The notes: a model not told the origin generated them from the letters alone. 64,000 nucleotides of DNA from Granulosicoccus sp045106195 (GCA_045106195.1 JBGCEH010000009.1:62001-126000), one strand, 5' to 3'. Positions 8,381 to 16,895 are shown, counted from the stretch's first letter. Numbers and translations: made by a program.

Positions 8381-9573
8381 GATGCGTATTCCCTTGCTCC
8401 CAGTGTCCAGATGTCATAGTTATCATCCAGCACCGTCACGGGCTTATGATCGGAATTGAGAATTTTCCGATAGAAAAACGCCACAATATCTTCGATGTCT
8501 TCGGTATTGAGTACCTTGGTAATACCACCGGTAAAGACAATGGAGTTCATGGTCAGTAACTTCAATGTAACGTAAGCCGGTCTGTAATGCGACATTTTGC
8601 TCAGCACCAGAAAAATGGCAAGCTGCATCAAGACCTTCGTTGCCTTTTCGCTGTACTCGTTATAGATATTCTCAGTGACCTTGAGATGCATCAGCAGTTC
8701 ATACGCAAATTCATTGTTCTCAGCCGTGAAGATCAGTGACTGCCGGGACTTGAAAACACCGAGTTTCTTGAAGACGATTCGATCGTGTCCCTGCTCAGTC
8801 ACGATGTTGTCATTAACCAGATCCTTGGAATAGTGAACGTCTGTGGTGGCACCACCAATATCCAGCAGAATAAATGGATCAGTGACTGAAAAAGATGAAT
8901 GAATTAGGGGTAGAGACTTGTTGACCACATAGGGAGTGGAATAAATCTGGTTGCCCGTAATCTGATACAGATGCTTGATATCTTCCTTACCCTCGATATC
9001 CTGCTGGTATAAGTTCGTCAGATATTCCTTTAAATGTTTTTCGACAATATGCAATCGATCATCGATGACGTTTGGCAAAACGACCAGACGATCATCAAAG
9101 GCGGCGATCTCGGCTGCATCCGGTGCATTGCCCACGTAAACAACGTTTGAATAATTGAGTTTGGAAAGGTAGCTATCCAGGCGTTTGTCAAACACCCCAC
9201 CGTTAGAATCAATGCCGCCAAGAATAATCACTACATCAACCAGATCGCTGGGTATCGAGCTGTCCGCGATATCCTGGAAAATGATGGAATCGATAATGTT
9301 GATGCCAGCATTGTAGGCAATGTTAGTGGCATATTTCAAAGAATATGATTGAGTGAGGCCTATGATCAGCGCACTTAGCCCACCGTTTGCCGACGAACAG
9401 ATATGGATGTCCTGTGGCTCAAAACGTTTCAAGGTATCGCCACACTTGTGCATCAGATCGTCAAGGATGAGTTTGTTGAAATCCCTGAAGTGCTGCTCGA
9501 TAGAATCGCTTGTGCTGACCTTGAAGTAGGTGCTGCCGATATCAATCAGCAACTTTTCACGGGAGGTACTCAC
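8371..9573 (-). CDS. glmL: MutL/GlmL family protein, glutamate mutase partner
   Basis: A 400-residue ASKHA-fold ATPase of the GlmL/MutL family. These are encoded between or beside glutamate mutase subunits and are thought to act as a chaperone or reactivase. The phosphate-1 motif is LLIDIGSTYFKV (8-19), followed by the family signature CSSANGGL near residue 60 and VDVVIILGGIDSNGG around 112-127. A second phosphate loop, LLDIGGATTDVH, is near residue 235. It overlaps the epsilon subunit gene by 4 nt (ATGA type) and the ligase by 10 nt. It is unrelated to the mismatch-repair protein of the same name. Confidence 0.9.
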   Translation of the reverse strand: MSTSREKLLIDIGSTYFKVSTSDSIEQHFRDFNKLILDDLMHKCGDTLKRFEPQDIHICSSANGGLSALIIGLTQSYSLKYATNIAYNAGINIIDSIIFQDIADSSIPSDLVDVVIILGGIDSNGGVFDKRLDSYLSKLNYSNVVYVGNAPDAAEIAAFDDRLVVLPNVIDDRLHIVEKHLKEYLTNLYQQDIEGKEDIKHLYQITGNQIYSTPYVVNKSLPLIHSSFSVTDPFILLDIGGATTDVHYSKDLVNDNIVTEQGHDRIVFKKLGVFKSRQSLIFTAENNEFAYELLMHLKVTENIYNEYSEKATKVLMQLAIFLVLSKMSHYRPAYVTLKLLTMNSIVFTGGITKVLNTEDIEDIVAFFYRKILNSDHKPVTVLDDNYDIWTLGAREYASCQ

Positions 9574-10934
9574 TGCATTATTCCTATATCGTGGATGATG
9601 TCATTGACGATGCTGGTTGTGTCCTTGTTCAGATCGCAACACGATCTTTCATACGCATAACAGCGATCGGGAATTGGTACATTGCCCCGTTCAATAATGC
9701 GAATATTCTTTTGCGCATCCCGAATGGTGATCATTTTATTGTGATTGATGATATGCGGTGAGAATGGCACATCGATAATACCGTTCTTGATCGAATTGAA
9801 TACCTTGCGCCAAAGCGTATCTGCCGGGTCATTGAACACAGCCTCCATGATGGCATGTACTTCTGCTGTCAGGATCTCTTCTTCGTGTTCGTCGACGATA
9901 GCCGGTAGCCCACTGAGAATATTCAGCGTGTATTGAGTATTCGCTACCGTCTGTGCGTTGGCCTCCTTCGTCGGGATACCTACCGCCTCCTCCCGGGTTT
10001 TGGTAATGATCTTATCAGCACCCACCATTGAGGCTATGACCGTCGACATGTTAATGAGCTGATCGGCTGAATCCCTGTTGGTTGGGAATGCCCCCATCCA
10101 CTGGTGATACACAAGATGGATCCTGGCATCTTCGCAGCCAATTTGCGCAGCATAGTAGTCAGCAAGCTGACGCGTGACCTTGCCGGTGACGATGTCCTGA
10201 ATCATCGAGCCTTGCTGGGAAAAAGAGACGGAAAAGGACTTGACCCCCTCTTCCAGCGACAACAACATTTCCAGTAGCTGGATGACGATGGTAATCGATG
10301 GCGGCACCAGGGTCGCTGTAAGCGGCCCAAAGGATTCTCGATTGATCGGCAGGTTGAGCGTGGAGTAGTCGGCGCACACCCGCTCGACATATTTCCAGTA
10401 GAGGAACGCCTTGTCCAGAGGAAAATTCTTCGAGTAAGGCAACAGGTAGGTGATGGGCCCTCCCTCGATTTCAAAGATACCGGAAGCGATGGCAATCTCG
10501 ATCAGCAAACGCGCATCCGGGGTGCCATGGCGCAGACTCACCGGATGGTTGAAGTGCGTCATCATTTTTCGCGTGGTGCGATAGCCGTGATTGACTAATG
10601 GATAGCCATTGAGCATATCGATCTCGTTCGCCTCGCTCAGGCGTAGCATTTTCTTGGCCGTGCTGTAGTCATTGAGTCGTGTATTGGAGTCGATGGTCAG
10701 AGGTAGAACGTCGACGTTGGCATCCACGAAGAAATCGTACAACGCAAACTGTTTTTCGTAGGTCGGGAATCCGCCACGAGGTTGGACCAGCATCTTGTCT
10801 TTGGTGGCGAAATGATGTGAGATGAACAACTTCTCATCAGCGCACTTGACAAATTCTCGAACTTCATCAAAATCAAAGGCATCGACATTTTCGTTGCTGA
10901 GGATGATTTCCCGTTCTTCCTGTAACTGGCTCAT
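9570..10934 (-). CDS. glmE: Glutamate mutase epsilon subunit
   Basis: The B12-dependent mutase that interconverts L-glutamate and (2S,3S)-3-methylaspartate; this is the TIM-barrel catalytic subunit (454 residues). Compared from memory with the clostridial enzyme, the arginine claw is intact: R53 in VQPRGG, R86 in SNTRLND and R135 in LRHGTPD. So are E157, Y163 and Y167 in EGGPITYLLPY. The spacings 22, 6 and 4 match R149-E171-Y177-Y181 of the reference, and GIPTKEANA keeps the Lys/Glu pair. Glutamate is therefore the likely substrate. The gene overlaps both neighbours by 4 nt. No methylaspartate ammonia-lyase is nearby, so classical glutamate fermentation is not encoded here. Confidence 0.95.
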   Translation of the reverse strand: MSQLQEEREIILSNENVDAFDFDEVREFVKCADEKLFISHHFATKDKMLVQPRGGFPTYEKQFALYDFFVDANVDVLPLTIDSNTRLNDYSTAKKMLRLSEANEIDMLNGYPLVNHGYRTTRKMMTHFNHPVSLRHGTPDARLLIEIAIASGIFEIEGGPITYLLPYSKNFPLDKAFLYWKYVERVCADYSTLNLPINRESFGPLTATLVPPSITIVIQLLEMLLSLEEGVKSFSVSFSQQGSMIQDIVTGKVTRQLADYYAAQIGCEDARIHLVYHQWMGAFPTNRDSADQLINMSTVIASMVGADKIITKTREEAVGIPTKEANAQTVANTQYTLNILSGLPAIVDEHEEEILTAEVHAIMEAVFNDPADTLWRKVFNSIKNGIIDVPFSPHIINHNKMITIRDAQKNIRIIERGNVPIPDRCYAYERSCCDLNKDTTSIVNDIIHDIGIMQ

Positions 10935-11362
10935 GCGGCTGAGTTTTCCTGGGGGCGCGGGTTTTCCCGGATATAGTCTTCGAGCATATCAAGACCTGTA
11001 TTCAAATCGACTTGGTGGCACACCAGATCGAAGCCATAATTCTTGTACCGAAGCACGATATCGTCAGCGTTACCACTGCCAACCGTTAGGTTGCCTCCGA
11101 TCATCATGATCAGATTGTCCAGGCTCTTGTATTTCACCTTGAGTAATTTGATCTCCCGACTCCACCCTTCCGCTTCACCGTTGAGCGACGAAATAAGCAG
11201 AATATGCGCTCCCGTCTCAACCGCTGCGTCGAAGAACTCTTCGAGATATGTGTTAACGCCCAGATTGAAGACCTCATAGCCTCTCGCATTGAGCGATAAA
11301 TCCATCAATCGATTGGCAACAACATGGATGTCGTTGCCAATCACACCTGTTACGACTTTCAT
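10931..11362 (-). CDS. glmS: Glutamate mutase sigma subunit (B12-binding)
   Basis: A 143-residue cobalamin-binding subunit and the first gene of the operon. The base-off/His-on motif normally reads DxHxxG. Here it is D11-I-H13-V-V-A16, so the cobalt-ligating His and its Asp are kept but the Gly is Ala. Later elements LISSLNGEAE and MIGGNLTVG fit the SSLxGQ/GGN loops that hold the corrin tail. It overlaps the epsilon subunit gene by 4 nt, giving stoichiometric translation. The name glmS here means methylaspartate mutase S, not glucosamine synthase. The Gly-to-Ala change may be conservative, but I have not seen it in well-known members. Confidence 0.93.
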   Translation of the reverse strand: MKVVTGVIGNDIHVVANRLMDLSLNARGYEVFNLGVNTYLEEFFDAAVETGAHILLISSLNGEAEGWSREIKLLKVKYKSLDNLIMMIGGNLTVGSGNADDIVLRYKNYGFDLVCHQVDLNTGLDMLEDYIRENPRPQENSAA

Positions 11363-11484
11363 CTTTCACGCGCCCGGTAGCAAGCATGTAATAGTAGCAA
11401 AAGCCTCCCTGTTCAGAGACGCTGTAATGGTAAAATCTTGCATCTGGCCCGCAACCACCGGGCATCCATACTGGAGATCAAGCC

Positions 11485-11964
11485 ATGGCCGACTATATTG
11501 CAGACTTTTGCGACACCCATCCTGAGAAGGTCTCCGTGCTTGGTCCCGGTTACTCAAATTTCGGGGGTGCTGCCATGTGCCAGGGAGAGGTCGTCACTAT
11601 CCAGCTTGATCGGAATAATAGCGATCTCATCACACTACTCCGGGATGAAAATGGAGAGGGAAAAGTCGTCGTCGTAGACGCGGATCAGGCCTACTTCGCC
11701 ATTGTGGGCGAGAACCTGATGAAATTTGCTCTCTTAAGCGGCTATGTGGGCATCATTGTGAACGGATACATCAGAGATACCGAGCAGATCAAAGATATTC
11801 CTGTGGCACTTTACGCCCTGGGCACGTGTCCCAGGAAATCCATTCCTGTCACACAGGGCAAGCGCGATCTAACTTTGTCATTCGGCGGTGCAACTTTTCG
11901 TCCGGGTGATTATGTGTACGCAGACACCGATGGCGTGATTGTGACGGCTGCGCCTTTGAATTAG
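11485..11964 (+). CDS. RraA-family protein, aldolase-type
   Basis: A 159-residue RraA-fold protein closely resembling E. coli RraA at the start (VLGPGYSNFGGAAMCQGEVVTIQ). RraA proper binds RNase E and lacks the catalytic Arg-Asp pair. This protein has GIIVNGYIRDTEQIKD, the RD motif of 4-hydroxy-4-methyl-2-oxoglutarate aldolases and oxaloacetate decarboxylases, so enzymatic activity is possible. GGAG lies 8 nt before ATG 11485. It is divergent from the glutamate mutase operon across 122 nt and could share its control. Whether it is a regulator or an aldolase is unresolved. Confidence 0.85.
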   Translation: MADYIADFCDTHPEKVSVLGPGYSNFGGAAMCQGEVVTIQLDRNNSDLITLLRDENGEGKVVVVDADQAYFAIVGENLMKFALLSGYVGIIVNGYIRDTEQIKDIPVALYALGTCPRKSIPVTQGKRDLTLSFGGATFRPGDYVYADTDGVIVTAAPLN

Positions 11965-12160
11965 TTTCAGCTTGTGGCCATGGGCATCTGCGTTGGCGGG
12001 AATGACGGACAATGATTTTCGGGAAAAGCTGACTGGAAAAATCAATCATTAATCCGGGATATCTGTTGCGCTTGAAAAATGGCCGAATACACGGGACTCC
12101 ATGTGTGCTGTCATCGCAGTAACAGCCGCTCTGACCCAGGAGTAAAACGACATCCCCACC

Positions 12161-12363
12161 AACCGCCGTTCGCACCGTCAGCTTGGTGGTCTGCTGATGT
12201 TGGGTGCGATGTTTCTGTTCTCCGCAGCAGATCACTCTCAAAGCAACTGACTGATTTCTATCTTCCTGTACAGGATATCTGGTTCAGACAGCTGGGGTTG
12301 CTGTGTGGTGTGCTCATCCCGTTAATTCTCAAAGGTCACCCGCTGCTCCCAAGCCAACCGTAG
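12161..12363 (+). pseudogene. EamA/DMT transporter N-terminal remnant
   Basis: Two frames together give the first transmembrane hairpin of an EamA-type exporter. RSHRQLGGLLMLGAMFLFSAAD is read up to about 12228, and after a one-base shift SKQLTDFYLPVQDIWFRQLG follows, continuing to GVLIPLILKGHP and a stop at 12363. This order (GxLxMLxAMFLFSxxD, KxLTxxY, Q-x-x-WFR) is typical of the N-terminus of DMT family members. The rest of the gene is missing, as the HAD dehalogenase begins 73 nt later. An AGGAG at 12139-12143 may be the old ribosome site. It is a decayed fragment, most likely left by a deletion. Confidence 0.55.
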
Positions 12364-12435
12364 GATGCTCTATAAGTGAGCATGTGTATTTGGTTATACT
12401 GTTGTGAATCCGCTATAAAAATTCGACGGACCACT

Positions 12436-13149
12436 ATGTCACACTCGGGCGTCAAAGCGCTGTTATTCGATGTTTTCGGAACGGTTGTTGACTGGCGAGG
12501 TTCAATCGCCTTGGAAATGCAACGCTTTGGCAAAGTCCACGACATCTGTCAGGATTGGCACCAATTTGCGCTTGATTGGCGAGCTATGTATCAGCCCGCG
12601 ATGGAAACCATACGCTCTGGCAACAGAGGGTACGTAAAGCTGGATCAGCTTCATCGCGAAAACCTGCAACAGTTGCTTTGCACATATGGACTCCATGCGC
12701 TGGGGGAGACGCAACTGGAACATATCAATCGGGCCTGGCACAGGTTACAACCGTGGGCAGATACGTTACCGGGTATGGCCCGGTTGAAGAAAAACCATAT
12801 TTTGGCCAGTTTATCGAATGGCAATGTGGAGCTGATGGTTAATATGGCCAAACATAGTGGCATACCCTGGGACATGATTCTTGGGTCCGAACTCGCCCAA
12901 GGCTATAAACCGCAGGACAAAGTGTATCTTTACAGCGCTCAGATGCTGGGATTAAGGCCAGAGCAATGCATGATGGTGGCAGCGCACAACGATGATTTGC
13001 ACAAAGCACGTTCACTGGGGTTCAAGACAGCGTATATCAACCGACCGTACGAATATGGTGTTGCTCAGGTAAACGATCTCGAGGCGGAAGCGTCCTGGGA
13101 CATTGTCGGTGAATATATGACGGACGTTGCCGACGCACTGGGCTGCTAG
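12436..13149 (+). CDS. HAD-superfamily type II haloacid dehalogenase
   Basis: From ATG 12436 the protein is 237 residues. It opens with the HAD nucleophile motif LLFDVFGTVVDW (first Asp is the nucleophile). Motif II is ASLSNGN, the motif III Lys region is SELAQGYKPQDKVYL, and motif IV is VAAHNDDLHKARSLGFKTAYI. This layout is that of (S)-2-haloacid dehalogenases, which hydrolyse 2-halocarboxylic acids. Related proteins act on phosphate esters, so the substrate is uncertain. An upstream start at 12376 would add a Cys-rich lead with no homology and is disfavoured. The gene stands alone between a pseudogene and the DUF1523 gene. Confidence 0.88.
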   Translation: MSHSGVKALLFDVFGTVVDWRGSIALEMQRFGKVHDICQDWHQFALDWRAMYQPAMETIRSGNRGYVKLDQLHRENLQQLLCTYGLHALGETQLEHINRAWHRLQPWADTLPGMARLKKNHILASLSNGNVELMVNMAKHSGIPWDMILGSELAQGYKPQDKVYLYSAQMLGLRPEQCMMVAAHNDDLHKARSLGFKTAYINRPYEYGVAQVNDLEAEASWDIVGEYMTDVADALGC

Positions 13150-13264
13150 CGGGTTGTGCGGCGTGTCGGTAACACATTTCGTCCTCAGCTCGGCACAGAC
13201 CTTGAAGAGCTTCAATTTGCAAGCAGGTTGTATATACTCGTAATATCTACATGAGAAGCCTGAG

Positions 13265-13903
13265 ATGAAAACCTTACTGACCGTTCGAAATATCCTGTTA
13301 GCCATTCCCGTCATAATTCTTCTTGCCGCGCTTCACTACGCATTACCTCAGGTTGATGTCGTTCGAGCAGTGGGCGTTGAGATCAAGCGCATCGATGCCA
13401 AAGACGCTGATGCCGGGCAAACCACAACACGCGATGTGTACCAATTACAAATGGAGACGCCGGGTGGTAGTCCGAGAGTTTACAGAAACGAAGACAACAT
13501 GCTGTACTTCAAATTTGATTCTGCCAATTTGCAGGCGCAGATCCAGTCAGCAGCTGCCGACAAGCAGCTTATGGCAGTCCGTCACTATGGTTGGCGATTA
13601 ACATTGTTCTCAGCCTTTCCGAACGCTGTCAAAGCCTGGCCAGTTGAAGAGGGATATCGGCATATCCCGATATTCAACACGATTGTTCTACTTGGACTCG
13701 CAGCAATTTTCTTTCTGGTTTACCGACGTGCTTCGAAGGCGGTTGCTGCAACCCGGCAACTGGTAGAAACGAAGCGTCTGGAACGTGAGGCAGCGGCAGC
13801 CCAGGCAGCGCAAGCGCCAAAAGAGCGTGAAAATGAAGCCAAACGGAAAGAACAGGAAGAAATAGACGCATTCATTAACAACGATCAAAGTAACAAGAAC
13901 TGA
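13265..13903 (+). CDS. DUF1523 family membrane protein
   Basis: A 212-residue protein with an N-terminal membrane anchor (about 8-27), an extracytoplasmic domain, and a second membrane segment (about 138-157: FNTIVLLGLAAIFFLVY). A long charged Ala/Glu/Lys-rich cytoplasmic tail, probably a coiled coil, follows. The extracytoplasmic part keeps the family pattern: LHYALPQVDVV, RDVYQLQ, YRNEDN, YFKFDSANLQAQ, then RHYGWRLTLFSAFPNAV. The function of DUF1523 is unknown. A GC-rich hairpin follows 12 nt past the stop, so it appears to be a single-gene transcript. Confidence 0.85.
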   Translation: MKTLLTVRNILLAIPVIILLAALHYALPQVDVVRAVGVEIKRIDAKDADAGQTTTRDVYQLQMETPGGSPRVYRNEDNMLYFKFDSANLQAQIQSAAADKQLMAVRHYGWRLTLFSAFPNAVKAWPVEEGYRHIPIFNTIVLLGLAAIFFLVYRRASKAVAATRQLVETKRLEREAAAAQAAQAPKERENEAKRKEQEEIDAFINNDQSNKN

Positions 13904-13915
13904 GCAGCTTACGTT

Positions 13916-13950
13916 AAAGCGGGCCGCCAGCGCGGCGGCGGGCCTGCTTT
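13916..13950 (+). terminator. Hairpin after DUF1523 gene
   Basis: A perfect GCCGCC/GGCGGC stem with a 5-nt loop is nested inside an outer AAAGC/GCTTT pairing. It begins 12 nt after the stop codon. The A-tract on the left and TTT on the right fit a bidirectional intrinsic terminator, although the T-run is short. Confidence 0.45.
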
Positions 13951-14020
13951 GCCACGTCAAAGTCAGTTTGTAGGCTCGTATTGACTGGTGCGAGTCTCGC
14001 GTTCAAGTCAGGAGTTTGAA

Positions 14021-14470
14021 ATGTCAACGCTGCCTGAGCGAGAAAAGATTCGAATCAAGAGGCGCTCATCGTCTCACAGTGCTTACTGGATGAGTAACGC
14101 ACTGGTGCCTGCCGGACTTATCCTGATGTACCGGAATGGCTGGAGTATTGAAAGCATCATTGGTTTGATTTTTGTGGCTATTGGTGCCATCGGCTTCGCT
14201 ATCTACAAACAGAAAATGAGCGTACCTCTGATCCGTCATGACGGGTCGAGCCTTTGTTACAACCCTTCAGCTAGCAAACCTTGCACTATAGAAATGGATT
14301 CGTCTGCGAGATTTACAGTTCACGAACTAGGACTATCTGCAGAAAAAATTGGAGACTCGGAGTCGCGTTTTGAAGTGAGTCGCCTGGAATTCAACTCCAA
14401 CGCCGACTGGGATATGTTCGTTCAACATCTCGAACAGCAGCCACAAATTAATGTGCGTATAGACGGTTAG
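14021..14470 (+). CDS. Small membrane protein of unknown function
   Basis: Starting at ATG 14021 behind AGGAG (8-nt spacing), the protein is 149 residues. The N-terminus is strongly basic (REKIRIKRRSSS). Two closely spaced hydrophobic segments follow (about 23-38 and 44-62), giving a hairpin in the membrane, then a soluble C-terminal domain of about 80 residues ending DWDMFVQHLEQQPQINVRI. No family is recognised. It sits between the DUF1523 gene and the convergent katG, separated from katG by a shared hairpin. An upstream GTG at 13988 is possible but lacks a ribosome site. Confidence 0.7.
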   Translation: MSTLPEREKIRIKRRSSSHSAYWMSNALVPAGLILMYRNGWSIESIIGLIFVAIGAIGFAIYKQKMSVPLIRHDGSSLCYNPSASKPCTIEMDSSARFTVHELGLSAEKIGDSESRFEVSRLEFNSNADWDMFVQHLEQQPQINVRIDG

Positions 14471-14557
14471 CCAACGTATCTTGATTCGCGGGTCGGTCAG
14501 CAAAATCCTGTGTAGAAAGCCGTTCCGCGATTATCGAAATCTGTCACTACAAAATTC

Positions 14558-14585
14558 TGGGCCGCCCCGACAAAGGAGCGGCCCA
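14558..14585 (-). terminator. Terminator hairpin between convergent genes (katG side)
   Basis: TGGGCCGC pairs with GCGGCCCA across a 12-nt loop, giving a perfect 8-bp GC-rich stem 14 nt beyond the katG stop. Read on the minus strand it is followed by GAATTTTG, a modest T-run, which favours katG termination. It lies between convergent genes. Confidence 0.55.
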
Positions 14586-14598
14586 CACCTCTACCAGT

Positions 14599-16773
14599 CT
14601 AGGCTTGCAGATCGAAACGGTCTGCGTTCATTACCTTGGTCCATGCTGCAACAAAATCGCTCACGAACTTTTCGGCGTTATCGTCCTGAGCATAGACCTC
14701 GGCGTACGCTCGCAGAATAGAGTTGGACCCGAAAACCAGATCTGCACTGGTTGCCGTCCACTTGACGGTACCACTCTTGCGATCACGTATCTCGTAGGTA
14801 CCATCTGACTCAAGCGGCTGCCAGCTATTGCTCATGTCTGTCAGGTTTACGAAAAAATCATTTGTCAATTGACCTTCTCGATCGGTGAATACCCCATGCT
14901 TTGAACCACCATGATTGGTCCCCAACACGCGCATACCACCCAACAGTACCGTTACCTCAGCACCCGTCAGTCCCATTAGCTGTGCCCGATCCAGCAACAG
15001 CTCTTCCGGCGCAACCGAATACTGCTCTTTCTGGAAATTACGGAATCCATCAGCCAGTGGCTCGAGAACCGAAAAACTCTCAGCATCAGTCATCTCGTCA
15101 GTGGCGTCGCCTCTACCCGGAGTGAACGGTACTGTCACGTTGTGGCCTGCAGCCTTGATAGATTGCTCGAGGCCCACGTTGCCAGCAAGAACAATCACAT
15201 CAGCTATAGAGGCACCTGTCTCGGACGCGATCTGCTCCAAGGCCTTGAGCACCTTGCCCAGCCGCTCAGGCTCATTGCCCGCCCAGTCCTTTTGAGGTGC
15301 GAGACGAATACGTGCACCGTTGGCACCGCCACGCTTGTCAGAACCACGGAATGTACGAGCGCTGTCCCAGGCAGTTGTCATCATCTCGGTAGCTGACAGT
15401 CCACTAGCTGCGATTTTTGACTTGACCGCCTCAACATCATAAGACGTGGAACCTGCAGGTACCGGGTCCTGCCAGATCAAGTCTTCAGCGGGAACATCAG
15501 GCCCCAGGTAGTTTGCCTTCGGCCCCATGTCACGATGAGTCAACTTGAACCAGGCGCGTGCGAACGTATCAGCGAAGTAGTCAGGGTCGGCCATGAACTT
15601 CTGGCAGATTTCGTTGTAGATGGGATCAACTTTCATAGCCATATCAGCATCAGTCATCATGGGATCATGACGAATTGAAGGATCAGTGGCGTCAATGGGC
15701 TTGGCATCTTCAGGCATGTCTACAGGCTTCCATTGATTAGCACCTGCAGGTGATTTGGTCAGCTCCCATTCGTAGTTGAACAGGTAGTCGAAGTAGCCCA
15801 TGTCCCACTGAGTCGGGTTCTTGGTCCACGCACCTTCTATACCTGATGTAAACGCATTGCTTGCCTTGGATGCGTGGCCGGGGTTGGCCCAACCAAAGCC
15901 TTGTGCCTCGACGCCTGTGGCTTCGGGTTCAGCACCGATGTTGGCATGATCACCACCACCATGTGCTTTACCTACCGTATGCCCACCGCAGGTCAGGGCT
16001 GCTGTTTCTTCGTCATTCATTGCCATACGGGCGAACGTCTCTCGTACGTGCTTGGCTGTACGTGCAGGATCAGGATTGCCATTAACCCCTTCCGGATTAA
16101 CGTAGATCAGACCCATATGTACCGCTGCAAGCGGGTTGTACATGGTAGACGCTTCATCAAGATCGTCATAGCGGTTGGCGCTGTCAGCCAACCACTCGTT
16201 CTCCAGACCCCAGTTGACATCAATTTCGGGACCCCAGGTGTCTTCTCGACCAAAGCCAAAGCCGAACGGTTTGAGGCCCATGGATTCATAGGACATGTTG
16301 CCAGCCAGAATGATCAGATCAGCCCACGATAGAGCGTTTCCGTATTTCTTTTTAACCGGCCACAACAGGCGACGCGCCTTGTCGAGACTTGCATTGTCTG
16401 GCCACGAGTTCAACGGTGCAAACCGGATGTTGCCAGACCCTGCTCCACCGCGGCCATCACCCATACGATAGGTACCAGCTGAGTGCCAGGCAAGACGGAT
16501 CATCAAACCACCGTAGTGCCCCCAGTCGGCTGGCCACCAGTCCTGACTGTCAGTAAGGAGTGCTTTAACATCGTTCTTAACCGCTTGGTGGTCAAGGGCC
16601 TTGACCGCTTCGCGATGGTTGTAATCCAGGTCCATTGGATTGGTGCGGGCACCGTTCTGGTGAAGAATGTCCAGATTAAGCGCGTTTGGCCACCACTTGG
16701 TGACCGGATTGTCTGTAGATGTGTTACCGCCGTGGGCGAAGGGGCAGCCCCCTCCGATTAGATCACCGTCCAT
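14599..16773 (-). CDS. katG: Catalase-peroxidase
   Basis: A haem enzyme that destroys H2O2 and oxidises peroxidase donors. From ATG 16773, placed behind AGGAG with 6-7 nt spacing, the protein is 724 residues, the normal size. An upstream in-frame ATG at 16818 is likely not used. The distal site is intact: RLAWHSAGTYR holds the Trp of the Met-Tyr-Trp adduct plus distal Arg/His. LIYVNPEGVNGNPDP has the adduct Tyr, MAMNDEE the adduct Met, and GGHTVGKAHG the proximal His. The second, non-haem duplicated domain is present (DLIWQDPVP onward). It lies downstream of a fur-type gene on the same strand, with a repeat-rich 216-nt leader, indicating peroxide- or iron-responsive control. Confidence 0.97.
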   Translation of the reverse strand: MDGDLIGGGCPFAHGGNTSTDNPVTKWWPNALNLDILHQNGARTNPMDLDYNHREAVKALDHQAVKNDVKALLTDSQDWWPADWGHYGGLMIRLAWHSAGTYRMGDGRGGAGSGNIRFAPLNSWPDNASLDKARRLLWPVKKKYGNALSWADLIILAGNMSYESMGLKPFGFGFGREDTWGPEIDVNWGLENEWLADSANRYDDLDEASTMYNPLAAVHMGLIYVNPEGVNGNPDPARTAKHVRETFARMAMNDEETAALTCGGHTVGKAHGGGDHANIGAEPEATGVEAQGFGWANPGHASKASNAFTSGIEGAWTKNPTQWDMGYFDYLFNYEWELTKSPAGANQWKPVDMPEDAKPIDATDPSIRHDPMMTDADMAMKVDPIYNEICQKFMADPDYFADTFARAWFKLTHRDMGPKANYLGPDVPAEDLIWQDPVPAGSTSYDVEAVKSKIAASGLSATEMMTTAWDSARTFRGSDKRGGANGARIRLAPQKDWAGNEPERLGKVLKALEQIASETGASIADVIVLAGNVGLEQSIKAAGHNVTVPFTPGRGDATDEMTDAESFSVLEPLADGFRNFQKEQYSVAPEELLLDRAQLMGLTGAEVTVLLGGMRVLGTNHGGSKHGVFTDREGQLTNDFFVNLTDMSNSWQPLESDGTYEIRDRKSGTVKWTATSADLVFGSNSILRAYAEVYAQDDNAEKFVSDFVAAWTKVMNADRFDLQA

Positions 16774-16803
16774 ACAGTTCTCCTGATTGACATGGTTGTT
16801 GAA

Positions 16804-16859
16804 GTTGATGTGTTGCATCGTCTAGCCAGCGCAAACTGGCTAACAGTTGATGTGTTGCA
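16804..16859 (-). promoter_or_regulatory. katG leader: 14-bp direct repeats flanking a perfect inverted repeat
   Basis: GTTGATGTGTTGCA occurs exactly twice (16804-16817 and 16846-16859, 42-nt period). Between the copies is a perfect inverted repeat, TAGCCAG, 6-nt loop, CTGGCTA (16823-16842). The unit lies 31-86 nt upstream of the katG ATG, so it is either in the 5' leader or at the promoter. It could be a duplicated operator or an mRNA structure. No matching published box is known to me. Confidence 0.45.
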
Positions 16860-16881
16860 GTAGCCGTACATTTTAACTCAC

Positions 16882-16895
16882 ACACTTTAAAGTGT
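16882..16895. promoter_or_regulatory. 14-bp palindrome upstream of katG, candidate Fur-family operator
   Basis: ACACTTTAAAGTGT is a perfect AT-rich palindrome 109 nt upstream of the katG start and about 95 nt after the fur-type stop. Fur-family boxes are AT-rich inverted repeats of about this size, and the regulator is encoded next door. The sequence does not equal the classical Fur or PerR consensus, so the link is inference. Confidence 0.4.
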
